Assembly (NCBI GenBank): GCA_946902875.1
Contig: OX336340.1
Coordinates: 6,717,739 to 6,781,738, forward strand
Origin: Nematopogon swammerdamellus
Taxonomy: Eukaryota; Arthropoda; Insecta; Lepidoptera; Adelidae
Reading direction: 5' to 3'
Length of the DNA stretch: 64,000 nucleotides
Shown here in pieces: positions 53,225 through 62,690 of this stretch; position 1 is the first letter of the stretch, and every line of letters begins with the position of its first letter. Under the pieces are notes generated by a model. That model was not told where the DNA came from. It was given only the letters and a program-made list of their open reading frames with translations, and made no database searches. The position numbers and the translations under genes are program-made.

Positions 53225-53330
53225 CTCTAACAAGTCTGAACAAGTCGACAACCGCGGGCCCGCGCGCGCCGCAGCCTTCACGTGCGCCGCGCGGCCGCGC
53301 CCGATGCCGGGGTTCGCGAATGGTTTTTGC
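53225..53330. other. CpG-rich block
   Basis: GC-rich sequence (GGGCCCGCGCGCGCCGC and on) downstream of the THAP exon on the minus strand. No ORF. Confidence 0.4.
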
Positions 53331-53504
53331 AGCTAGTACTTACCTATTAATAACTAATTAATACTATAATTAAATACTAATAGGTACTTTGCTCTGACGT
53401 TACCGAGCCAGGTCTCAAGTCAATTCCTTCGCTTAGTACCTACTCGTATTAATAACTTACATAATTTAACTACATACTTTAATAATATTTTTTATGTTAC
53501 TTAC

Positions 53505-53599
53505 CTTTCGATGGGAGCAGGTAATGAGAATAATGTTAACTCGCGATTCGAGCCTGATCTATTCATGCAGCCATACACACTGCAGAAACGCGGAGCCAT
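53505..53599 (-). CDS. Probable first coding exon of a THAP zinc-finger protein
   Basis: An ATG at 53599 (minus) opens MAPRFCSVYGCMNRSGSNRE followed by LTLFSLPAPIE, which fits the N-terminus of the THAP domain: short lead, C-x4-C, N-R, then an F-x-x-P-type segment. The frame reaches GAAAG|GTAAGT (53510 to 53499), a consensus 5' splice site, giving a 95 nt exon ending in phase 2. The second half of the C2CH finger (Trp, C-x2-H) would be in the next exon, which I could not locate. THAP domains bind DNA and occur both in host regulators and in P-element-type and other transposon proteins. The open frame extends 53 codons further upstream, but the THAP pattern sets the start here. GC-rich DNA upstream (53640-53720) suits a promoter. 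Confidence 0.6.
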
Positions 53600-53639
53600 T
53601 ATGTTAGTGCAATAAAATAAAATTCGAATAATAATACTT

Positions 53640-54240
53640 TCTATCGGGAAGCGGCAGGCGGCGCGGCGGCAGGCAGCGGCCGTCACGTGGTGTGCGTCAC
53701 CGAGCGCGGGGGCGGGGCGACCATCACTGACTACGCGCGAGGAACAGTGAGAATGCATGTAGTGGTTGTGTACAGATAGCGTGCGGAGGCGCGCGCTTGT
53801 GTGGGTGCGAAATCGGCGCGTTTGTATGAAGACGGCTAACTTGTGTGGTTTAACTATGCCTAGACCTAGCTTTCGATCCGTGTGTTCTTACGGGTCGCGG
53901 CACGCTAACACGGTTATGCCAACGTTGAAAACATTATTTGGTGAATCTCGATGCAAATTATGTCGTATTGTGAAACAAAGTTTGGTATTTCAGTAAAGAT
54001 TAGCTGTTATAGATCGCGCATTCTACTTCGTATATGTGGACCAGGGATCGGATATAGTGCGCGCGCAGCATGGGCCGGTGGTAAACGGGAGTGAATATAG
54101 CTCTCAGTTTCCCCCTACCCTGTTCCCACCGGCAAAGTTAGAATGATATCTGTTGGCCGTCTCGATGTAACAATATACAGCGCGCATTGTCTTCCAACAG
54201 CGATTGTGTAGTAATAAAAAAAAAATAACGGATTAAAGTG
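53640..54240. other. CpG-rich region upstream of the THAP exon
   Basis: 53640-53720 and 53780-53830 are rich in CpG, compatible with a 5' end. A + strand ORF (53766-53996) starts in this region but has no recognisable domain; it may be chance or a divergent transcript. Confidence 0.35.
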
Positions 54241-54850
54241 GATGTGACCAATGTACATAAGTCAACGTGTATAATTTCCAATATGTAAGTTTAGTTTATA
54301 AACACAGGAATCAAGTATCCATAGAAACATACAGAACAAGCACTTTAGGAAAGAACAGTTATGTTCGACGTTGCGAGACGTCTTGCAATGTTAAAAATTT
54401 AAACAAATGACCGGAGCGTACGGCGAAAAAGCGAGCAGTGCGCCAGCAACCTAACTCTCCGGCTTCTTTGTATCGGCGGCCCTCGGTGCCTGTGAAAGCG
54501 GATTCAGTTAAATCTGTTTTTGTAAATGATTCATTCAAGCTCTATGCGCTGAGTCGAGGGGATCCGAGAGATCAAATAAGGGAAAGGTCAAGCCAGTAAT
54601 AATAACATTCCGAGAGCTCGGGCGGGAATAGTAAGCAGGTCATCCGTGGTAGGCCCCCGAGCGCGGAGCGGGGGTGTTAAGTGTTGCTTAAGATGATAAG
54701 AGGAAACCAAATTTAGTTCGATATACGTAACTAGAGCTCTCGTCGCCATGTGTTTTGTGTAGAGGCAAGAGATTATATTTACTTGTTTCGAACTATAAAA
54801 TAAGGAAAAAGTGTTCGTAATTTTTTTTTAGGAATCTCTTTTGGTTTGTG
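54241..54850. other. Unique DNA
   Basis: 54410-54680 is CpG-rich without repeats or ORFs. Nothing else recognised. Confidence 0.35.
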
Positions 54851-54851
54851 T

Positions 54852-54922
54852 TTTAGTATATATATCTATCTCTATCTCTTCTCTATCTCCATCTTCTCTA
54901 TCTGTATCGCTATCTCTACTTC
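54852..54922 (+). repeat. (TCTATC)n-like pyrimidine microsatellite
   Basis: TATCTATCTCTATCTCTTCT-type sequence, imperfect, abutting the element D copy. Confidence 0.85.
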
Positions 54923-55160
54923 TTATAAAACAGAACGTCTGTCTGTGTGTAAGAATGTGTGTTTGAGGTAAACTCCGGACTAAACAGATTTTGATGTGGT
55001 TTGCACCAATATAAAGAGTAGTTCTTCAGGCTCACTATAGGCTATATGCCATCACATCACGCTTAAGGTCGCCAAATAGCCTTAGTGTTGAGCAAGTATC
55101 AAAGTATAGTATGAACGGAATTTAGTGTCGAATGGTAGTTCGTTTGGTAGAAGCGATGGG
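54923..55160 (-). mobile_element. Element D, diverged copy
   Basis: Complement: TTGGTGCAAACCACATCAAA, AGTCCGGAGTTTACCTCAAA, CAGACAGACGTTCTG, TTATAAGAAG, like 27411-27520. The CCCGCGGCTTCG start is lost. Confidence 0.65.
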
Positions 55161-55305
55161 TATCTAAAATAAATATAAATATTTTGATAAAATATGGGAA
55201 GAAGATAGATTGCATCCTGGGGATAGACTACCTTTTGTCTCAAAAAAAACGGAAGGGGGTGTGTAATTTTTGTATGGGCAACCCATACTTTCTTAAGTTA
55301 GTGAT

Positions 55306-55530
55306 ATGAAGGGGGAGGGGGGAAAGGGGAGGGGTGTTGATGGAGGGGTGGGAATGGAAGAGGGGCGGGGTTTGAGGGAGAGGGATATGGATGGAGGGTG
55401 AGGAACGATGACGGCCGGGGGAGGGGGAAGTCGGGGTGGGGAGGGGCCCGAAATGAGAAAGGGACGGGAAGTAGGGGAAGGGAGGGGGATAGTAGAAAGG
55501 TGAAGTAGGTGGAAGGGATTTAGGGTGGGG
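55306..55530 (+). repeat. G-rich purine tract, ~220 bp
   Basis: Dense runs of 3-6 G separated by A (GGGGGAGGGGGGAAAGGGGA and on) with strong strand asymmetry. Adjacent to the left end of repeat C. Confidence 0.92.
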
Positions 55531-55841
55531 ATACGCTGTATCCCGACAATTGGGGTAAGCAGATTAATCGGTGTTGTGCTAAAAGTACTCGTGAAAATAA
55601 CATCACAACACCGACCACCGCGTTTAGAAATGTATTAGGACAAGATAACTATCAAGCAGCAGGTAAGGCACGAAGACCCACCTGCTGCATGACTCGGTGG
55701 AGGGACCGTGCTAAGGTGAAAAGTGGCTACCCTGTCACCCTTTAGCACGGCACCTTGTCCTTATCTCTAGTCGCCTTTTACGACATGCGCGCGGAGATAT
55801 GCAGTGGGGCTATATTTTTAAGTAACGGCCCCACACGTTGG
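55531..55841 (+). mobile_element. Repeat C, full length
   Basis: ATACGCTGTATCCCGACAAT, inverted core, CACGAAGACCCACCTGCTGC, CGCCTTTTACGACATGCG, GCAGTGGGGCTA, GGCCCCACACG. Closest relative in the window: 59024-59341. Confidence 0.92.
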
Positions 55842-56330
55842 TGTATAGTCCGCCCGGAAAACAAACGTAAGAGTGTAGATTAAAAAAATATATATATGTT
55901 TTATCTTTCATGTGTTGTTGCCACGGTGAAAACATATTATTTTATTACATTACAAGCTGTGCCCGCGGCTCCGCCCGCTCTCATATTTCACTTCACTGCT
56001 AACCGCATAAGCCATTTAGCGTGATAGTAAGTAGCCTATAGTTGATGGGAAGAATCAAGCTATCCGTAGATTTTTTTTTTATTAAAATCGGTTCAGTGGT
56101 TCTCGAGTTATAAGCGGACAGACAGACATTCACTCAGACACTCAGACAGAAAGCAGACGTTGGATTTTATTATAAGTAAGGATTAATTTACACATTACAT
56201 TTTATGTAGGTACATAATGAAATCAGAATACAGACGTATGAAGAGAAACAGAATAAATTACATAGGAATAGGTAGGTACCTAAGTAAAAATGCCACATTC
56301 ATCACTGCATACAATAAAATAAAAAATATA
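55842..56330 (+). repeat. Segmental duplication copy 1, outside repeat C
   Basis: GTCCGCCCGGAAAACAAACG, TTCATGTGTTGTTGCCACGG and, after an element D insertion, GAAATCAGAATACAGACGTA and TTCATCACTGCATACAATAA. The same order occurs at 59342-59760. Confidence 0.85.
55951..56184 (+). mobile_element. Element D, inserted in the duplication
   Basis: TACAAGCTGTGCCCGCGGCT, TTTAGCGTGATAGTAAG, AAAATCGGTTCAGTGGTTCT, TATTATAAGTAAGGAT. Absent from the sister copy at 59450. Confidence 0.85.
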
Positions 56331-56334
56331 TATA

Positions 56335-56530
56335 ATATGTGTTATTATGGCCGATATAACAACAAAAAATTAAAATAACGAAAAGTAAAAAATTCACGGC
56401 GGTCATCATACAAGAAACTAAAAACTGTATGCGCGCCATCTACCGAAAAGAGTATGAAGCATTTTAACTAATACATAGATGACGTGAGTGGCGCTGACCA
56501 TGACATGGCGATACGGAAACCTCGTTTTTA
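56335..56530 (+). mobile_element. GTCY-type MITE, 3' part
   Basis: ATGTGTTATTATGGCCGATA, TATGCGCGCCATCTACCG, GATGACGTGAGTGGCGC, GCGATACGGAAAC. The GTCY run and both ends are missing. Confidence 0.78.
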
Positions 56531-56846
56531 CAACTTTGTAGAGAAACGGAAAAAACATTCCATAGCGTTTAAATTCTCATAAAACTTACTTTCGGAAAGG
56601 TGAAAGTCTCCGTTCAGCAAAATCTTAGAGCAGAAGTTGCCCAGTCAGCTACCGATGCGATGCTCACAACTTGAATTAAATTCACTCGAAGAGAGTTTAG
56701 CGAATGCTAAAAGAAGGAACACGAAGAAACGTCAAATACATGAAAATTGCGATTTCACAGGACTCTTGCTCCAGTCGCCTTTAACTTTGCTGAACTCGCG
56801 GACTATGCGAGAACATTTTATACAAGGAAAACTTTGCTCTCACTTT
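56531..56846. other. Unique DNA
   Basis: Part of a 104-codon ORF (56637-56951) that reads into the duplicated segment 56847-56985; no domain recognised, but the duplicate at 57425 does not keep the frame, so I do not call it coding. Confidence 0.35.
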
Positions 56847-56985
56847 AAAATTATTAAGTTTGGTCACCAATATAAATCTCGCCGAAAAGTAAGTTTGAGT
56901 GCCAGCGACTTTTTGGGAATGGCTTTTTACGTTCACACGCTATTAATTTAGGCATCCAGTCCAGTATAGACAGAAATCTAAAGTC
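56847..56985 (+). repeat. ~135 bp duplication, copy 1
   Basis: AAGTTTGGTCACCAATATAA, ATCTCGCCGAAAAGTAAG, GGCTTTTTACGTTCACACGC, TTAATTTAGGCATCCAG. Copy 2 is at 57425-57553. Confidence 0.92.
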
Positions 56986-56997
56986 TCCCGTATTTTC

Positions 56998-57382
56998 TTT
57001 TTTTTTATGGAAACTGACACGGTTGTCTCCATCACTTACAACATCCGTGATGTCAGCCCATAACACCGGGTGAACTAGTTGCCATGTCAGTGCTTCCCTT
57101 CGATCGTGCCGGCTACACTGAACTGGTCGGAAAACATAAACTATTTACATAGCCGTTTCGACCGACGTTTCATTCAGTGCGGTGGTACCAAGCCGGGCGG
57201 GTTGAACCCTACCACCGAGTAAGGTAAGAAGGGAAGGGACCTACAGTTTTACATGGATTCCGAACCACGGTAAGCCTCCAACGGTCGAGCGGTCACCCAT
57301 CCAAGTACTGACCGCGCCCAGCGTTGCTTAACAATCAATAGTGACAGTCGACTGTCTGCACCACTGAGCTATCGAGGCTGAC
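56998..57382 (-). mobile_element. SINE-A, best full-length copy
   Basis: Read on the minus strand: A-box-like GCCTCGATAGCTCAGTGG at 57361-57378; a 44 bp segment at 57289-57332 that matches the conserved internal region of 5S rRNA (GTTAAGCAACG ... TACTTGGATGGGTGACCGC); B-box-like GGTTCGGAATCC at 57255-57266; central module; 3' domain; A-tail (T-run 56998-57006). A and B boxes are therefore about 110 bp apart and not the usual 30-60. Transcription would be by RNA polymerase III from the internal boxes; mobilisation would need LINE proteins in trans. Confidence 0.95.
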
Positions 57383-57424
57383 AAAATGGCACCTTTACCG
57401 AGATTATATTGGCTAATCGGAGCG

Positions 57425-57553
57425 GAAGTTTGGTCAGCGATATAAATCTCGCCGAAAATTAAGTTTAAGTGCCGGCAACTTTTTACGAATGGCTTTTTAC
57501 GTTCACACACTATTAATTTAGGCATCTACTCCAATATAGCCAGAAATGTAAAG
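57425..57553 (+). repeat. ~135 bp duplication, copy 2
   Basis: Same order as 56847-56985 with about ten substitutions visible. The two copies flank the SINE-A insertion. Confidence 0.92.
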
Positions 57554-58080
57554 TTAAGAGATTATGTTGGCTAATCGGAGCGGTCTGACCCCTCTTGACT
57601 CAGACATCTATACCGGGTTACATTAAATAAAAATATTGTTGGATCAAGTTAGATAATAAAGTGAACTAAGAGGCCTCGTGTTCAAGGCACACTGGCCTAA
57701 TGAGAGAGGTTGAAGTTCCCCGACAAACATTGAAAATGTTTATTCGATGGCTGGAGTAGGGAGGGGCCCCACTTCGGCTAAAAGTGCGACATCGGCAGTC
57801 CTCAGTTTTCAAGTTATGAAAACAAATGAGGGCTTAAAAGATGCGTAAGTACGAGGGCTACAAGATAGGAGAAGCGTGAGATCTGTGGATGTTTTTTCAT
57901 GATTTTGCAGATTTTGTTTTGTTTTGTTTTGTTTATTAGTATGTAAAAAAACCAATAATGTGTATATCTGCACAAGGATGACTTGAAAACAATTTATAAT
58001 GTAATCGTAATAAAATTATGTATCGCCTTCTGTACTGCTTAAAATCCATTTGTGAGATGAATAATTATAGATAACGACAA
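57554..58080. other. Unassigned DNA with (GTTTT)n run
   Basis: GTTTTGTTTTGTTTTGTTT at 57915-57933. No gene recognised. Confidence 0.4.
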
Positions 58081-58084
58081 CAGA

Positions 58085-58345
58085 AAAAGTGTATTTGAGA
58101 ACCCATCGGCCCTCTAAATCGTTTCTTTGTCGCACCGCTAGAGTGTGTAACTGTCTTCCGGCGAGTGTATTTCCTGAATCCTTTAACATGGGTGTCTTCA
58201 ACCGTCGTATTAACGGGCTAGACAACCTGGCAACAGTCCGCAAATCTGCTGGCATGGCACCTAACTGAGCGTGGTTTCGCGAGGAGAGGTGATTTTGGCT
58301 CTGTCGACTGCACCATTGGTCTCTCGGCACAGCCACCCATGCTGG
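58085..58345 (+). pseudogene. LINE ORF2 C-terminal end
   Basis: + frame reads SFLCRTARVCNCLPASVFPE then SFNMGVFNRRINGL, matching the C-terminal F-x-x-R-T-x-x-x-W-N-x-L-P-x-x-V-F-P segment of Jockey/CR1-group LINE proteins. Trp-Asn is replaced by Cys-Asn. A stop ends the frame about 25 codons later, close to the natural C-terminus. Better preserved than 35925-36205. Confidence 0.75.
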
Positions 58346-58435
58346 TTTACATTAAAAAAAATCGATACACTATAAGAGATGTTATTATGTGACTAGTCAC
58401 TAAAATACTTGTAATAATATATAGGGGAAAAAAAA

Positions 58436-58560
58436 ACTTACGAAGTTTCTTGCCGGTTCTTCTTCGTGTGTGTAATAGAACCGGATAGAACAAATTGTGA
58501 CAAGTTCGAGTGCAGTCTTACTGCCATAATATGAATGATCAATAAACAATAAACAACCAT
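58436..58560 (+). mobile_element. LINE 3' untranslated part
   Basis: CGAAGTTTCTTGCCGGTTCT ... GTGCAGTCTTACTG ... ATGATCAATAAACAATAAAC. Same block at 43853-43978 without coding sequence. Separated from 58345 by ~90 bp of AT-rich DNA. Confidence 0.55.
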
Positions 58561-59020
58561 TCGAATTGTATAAGTAGTCAATTTGCTACAATTGTATAAT
58601 AGTACCGATTCGTAGATAATGCTAGCGCATCGCCATATGGGCCGGGACTCAACGTTAAGTATTAGCAATAACAAGCATTGCCGTCGTTAAACTGAAGAAA
58701 ATGACAACGTATTAGCAAATTTTACCGCGCCATTTTGTCTAGCCACAGTTAAAACATAAAATGCGAGACCGCCCACGCGTGAGCCGAGTTTAATATCCAA
58801 AGTTTGCCTTTACCGTTGTTTTCGCTTTATTGCTAATGTGTGGGTACCACGACATCGGTTTCCCGAGAGCTTTATTCTTTGCTGCTTGCACTCTTTCTCG
58901 AAGTAGAAAAACTTTATTAGGCCACTTCCCCTGAGTTTAAGAGCTTAAAGTACAATTTGCGTAGAGTACACATAGTACTCTACGCACACGTATATGTCAT
59001 GTCACATACATACATAGAAA
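58561..59020. other. Unique DNA
   Basis: 58690-58960 is free of known repeats and moderately CpG-rich. GTAGAGTACACATAGTACTCTAC-type near-palindrome at 58961-58983. No gene. Confidence 0.35.
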
Positions 59021-59023
59021 GAA

Positions 59024-59341
59024 ACCACACGCTGTATCCCGACAATTGGGGTAAGCAGATTAATCGGTGTTGTGCTAAAAGTAGATACTCTTGTAAATTA
59101 CAACACAACATCGACCACCGCTTTTAGAAATGTATTAGGACAAGATAACTATCAAGCAGCAAGGAAGGCGCGAAGACGCACCTGCTTCATGACTCGGTGG
59201 AAGGACCGTGCTAAGCTGAGAAGTGGCTAACCGGTCGACCTTTAGCACGGCACCTTGTCCTTATCTCTTAGTCGCCTTTTACGACATGCACGAGGAGATA
59301 TGCAGTTGGGTTATTCTTTTTAAGTACCGACCCCACACGGT
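59024..59341 (+). mobile_element. Repeat C, full length
   Basis: CCACACGCTGTATCCCGACA to GACCCCACACGG, with TACATACATAG immediately left. Shares with 55531-55841 the variants GATTAATCGGTGTTGTGCTA and GTTTAGAAATGTATTAGGAC-like. Confidence 0.92.
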
Positions 59342-59760
59342 GTAGAGTAGAGTCCGCCCGGAAAATAAACGTAAGTAGAGTGTAGAATAAAAAAAATATA
59401 TATGTTTTATTTTTCATGTGTTGTTGCCACGGTGAAAACATATTTTTTATTAAATTATTATTATAATTTTTTTTTTATATTTTAAGTTATATTTATACAT
59501 GAACAGGAAAATATACACAATACACAAACTATAACTACCTATCAAATTAAATAGACAAATATAACTAATTAAAAAAGAAAAAAAAACTATAACTAAAAAC
59601 CACTAAAAACTAAAAACTAACTAATTATTAATTTAGACATACATTTAATGTAGTACATAATCAAATCAGAATACATACGTAATATGAGGAGAAACGGAAT
59701 AAATCACGCATAGTCAAAATGCTTCATTCATCACTGCATAGAATAACATTTAAAAAAAAT
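59342..59760 (+). repeat. Segmental duplication copy 2, outside repeat C
   Basis: GTCCGCCCGGAAAATAAACG, TTCATGTGTTGTTGCCACGG, an A-rich insertion (59460-59625) in place of element D, then GAATACATACGTAATATGAG and TTCATCACTGCATAGAATAA. Confidence 0.85.
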
Positions 59761-60710
59761 CTACGCACTCACAAGAGAAGCAAGGCATCTTACACGATTA
59801 CGCTCTACTTTAAAATCGTAAATCTACCTCCCAGGGACCAGTGAAAAAGGTCGTACAAAAAGCACCTTTAGAAGTATATATGTACTGAACGCGTCTCTAT
59901 ACGTATAAACATTTGCAGCCGTGTTTCTTAGATAGAATGCTATCTTGGAGCAAGCTGTAATCGCATCTCTGAAAGCGCTTGCTTCAGTTGTCGAGATCAC
60001 ACGCGTCAAAATGGTCCGTCTACTCCAGAAGTCTCGATTCCAAGTTATACGCGACTTATCTATTGTGTGATCATTGAACACTGTGCTCTGAAAGACTATG
60101 TACATGTGTGACGCAGTGTGCATTTATGTGTGTGCATACAAACATACCACGTCACATTATAACAGTGTAGCTTGCTTACATATGTCGGGGGGCGTTCAAA
60201 TAAAAGTGAGTAAGAGGTACAAGCCTCGTTAGAACTAAAAAAATTATAATATGAAGGGCGTAGCTAAGACGTCTGTTAGATTTAAAAACAAAATAAAGAA
60301 TGAACAAATTACCTTTTGTTTTTTTTTTTATGATGAAGCAACTGTTTCGCGCAGTGAAGATTTTTTTAGTTTTTTGGTGCTCAGGGTGAAACGTTTTTTA
60401 GGAAATGGAATTTGAAGTTTAGGGAAAACGATATATCAAATATATCTAGCAAGATATAGCAAGCTGCGATATCTAAAGACTTATTATGTTGAAAAATTTA
60501 ACAACATTTAATTAATTTCATAAGTTTACTGGAATATAATCGAGAATATACTCATTCTCACAAATGTTTGAACGACGTAGTATAGTGAAGTTGGTTCTGC
60601 CACGGCTATGCTCGATTTAAATTTTGTTTGTAATATGACCTAACCATTGGTAACTAGGATTATAATTTCAATGTAACTGATTTATGAGCTAAGTCGGAAT
60701 TCCAGCTACC
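59761..60710. other. Unassigned AT-rich DNA
   Basis: A 99-codon minus-strand ORF (59824-60123) has no recognised domain. Nothing else. Confidence 0.35.
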
Positions 60711-60715
60711 TTTAG

Positions 60716-61975
60716 ATTCAGATTCAGATTCAGATATTTATTTCGCCATAAAGAACACACAACAATAACAATATTACATTGAGACATATGCATATTCAGT
60801 ATGGTTCGTCATAGTTTTTATTATATCCCGTTCAGCAATGCCATCTATAAGGAAGAATCGGCCAAGTAACCTTACAGAGCTTTTTTTTAAAAAATGCTTA
60901 AATATAACTTACATGCTAATTTTTATTTATGTTAACTATAACATGCTACCTATATCTAATAAAAAATAAAAGTAATAAGTAAAAAATTACCTCTAAAAAA
61001 GAGAATAAAGTACAAAGAACATAAGGTTCAGTCAAAAGATTCATTTGAATCGTCCAAGTCAGCATGATTGTTTATTTACAATATGAAAAAAAATCATTTA
61101 ATTTATAGAATGGATTATCTAAAAGGAATATTTTCAGCTGACTCTGGAACACATTGTCACTGTTTATTGATTTAATTTTTTCGGGAACATTTTCGTACAA
61201 TTCGGTTCCGATCACGTCAGGGTCTTTTTCAGCTATCGCTGATTTATGCGCAACTGATTTTAATCGCTCTGAGTTACGTGTACTATAATTATGACTAAAC
61301 TCAAAAAAAATAATATTCTTACGTACATATACTACTACTTCATATATATAGAGAGAGCACACAGTTAATATACCAAAGGATTTGAAAAGGTCTCTGCAAG
61401 ATGTTTTTCGCGGTACACTGGGTAATACCCTAATTGCTCGTTTTTGCAGTATTAGCACTCTTTCAGCATCGGTTGAGTTACCCCACAGGATTACTCCATA
61501 CGATAGTAATGAGTGTACATATGCATAGTAGGATTGTTTCAAAACCTCTGGACCTATCAAGCGGCGTAACTCTCTTAATGCATAAATACCTCTAGCCATC
61601 TTGTCACATAGTTTGTCTATGTGACTTTTCCAACATAGAGTTGGGTCAATGTAGAATCCTAAAAATCGTATGCATGACTGGGAACCAATAGAACCAATGG
61701 AGACCACAGTTCCGTCCAGAAAATACCATATGGTTGGTTTTCGATGTGTTTTTCGAGTATTAGTCCGTTCGCAGCAAACCATTCCGATATTTTTCCTACT
61801 ACGGAGTTTAATTTTATTTCCAGTTCATGCATGGAATCAGCAAAGACTATTATACTAGTCTCATCGGCAAAAAGTATTAAAACACCATCTATCTGAATTA
61901 AGGCTAAATCATTAATAAATACTAAAAATAATGTGTTACCCAATGCAGAACCCTGTGGGATACCCATTTTTATTT
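60716..61975 (-). pseudogene. 5'-truncated LINE: RT palm to C-terminus, 3' UTR and (AGATTC)n tail
   Basis: Minus strand from 61967: GIPQGSALGNTLFLVFINDL (RT block 4), then LILFADETSIIVF (block 5, where the catalytic FADD is FADE; codons 61865-61860), then EWFAANGLILEKH. A frameshift near 61740 moves the reading to a second frame: RFLGFYIDPTLCWKSHI (block 7), then the thumb and C-terminal domain with LLSYGVILWGNS, ILQKRAIRVLPSVPRK and DLFKSFGILTVCSLYIYEVV. The C-terminal layout suggests the CR1/Rex/Daphne side of the Jockey group. The 3' UTR runs to a GAATCTGAATCTGAATCT tail at ~60716-60740. The 5' end is cut at about 61975, typical of target-primed reverse transcription. Inactive by truncation, frameshift and active-site change. 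Confidence 0.88.
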
Positions 61976-62300
61976 TACCTGGCTATTACTTAAAATTAAA
62001 AAGTTTGACTGAAAGGAATAACTTGCAGTGATAAGTCCGCTCGTACACTCCTGGAGGTCTACTCGGAGTTGTAAAAACGATGCATCGTGCCATTTGTCGT
62101 GTCGTAACCTACTCTAATTGACATCTTTTCGATATATCGTTTTTAAAAGTACATAATAAATAAAAAAATTGCATTGTCATTGTCGTGTCGTAACCCTACT
62201 CTTAGGTTCAAATGTCAAAGAACGAACATTTGAATTTGACCAATGAGCAAACGACAATTTTCGATAATTCCAACGACACCTCATGAGGTCTCGTTGAGAT
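61976..62300. other. Direct and inverted short repeats (GTCGTGTCGTAACC)
   Basis: TTGTCGTGTCGTAACC occurs at 62094-62109 and, with CATTGTCGTGTCGTAACCC, at 62179-62197. Also TTCAAATGT/ACATTTGAA arms (62209-62236) and the palindrome ACCTCATGAGGT (62278-62289). The remains of a small element are likely; not assignable. Confidence 0.45.
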
Positions 62301-62520
62301 TGTCGTTTTGTTGCCACTATTAAATAAAAAGAAGAGATTGCCGTTTTGGTGTATGTATTGCGTTCACGATTTACGAGTACCTACCTATGTGTGCATTGGT
62401 GATTTGTTTTCGTTTTTTGTTTATTGTATAATTTCATCCATAAGTTGCTACCTACGCTTGGAAAATATCAAAAAAATTAGAGGACTCAGCGCGATCGTCG
62501 CGGCGGTCATGAAGTCATGA
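62301..62520. other. Unassigned DNA
   Basis: Nothing recognised. Confidence 0.3.
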
Positions 62521-62524
62521 CATG

Positions 62525-62690
62525 ACTGACTGGGCTGAATGACGGGGGCGGCGGCGGCTACGGCGGCGAATGACTGGCGGTCGAGCCGGCCCGCGGGCGC
62601 GCGCGCGCGCCGCTCCGGCTCCGGTCGCTCGCTCGGCCTCGCCCCGTCGCACAGTGGGTCGAGACTGCTATATAAGGGACATAGGGATTT
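62525..62690 (+). other. GC-rich block leading to CGCACAGTGGGTCG
   Basis: GGCGGCGGCGGCTACGGCGG, a (GC)n run at 62600-62612, then CGTCGCACAGTGGGTCGAGA and TATATAAGGGACATAGG. The GC-rich block followed by CGCACAGTGGG resembles the end CGCACTATGGGGCTT of the element at 48508-49765, and it precedes the second copy of that element's ORF. It may be the left end of a related transposon that runs off the window. The TATATAAGG is also a TATA-box match. Confidence 0.4.

Noticed and set aside
57289..57332. 5S rRNA gene
   Set aside because: Only 44 bp of 5S-like sequence, always embedded in SINE-A; no full-length 120 bp gene.
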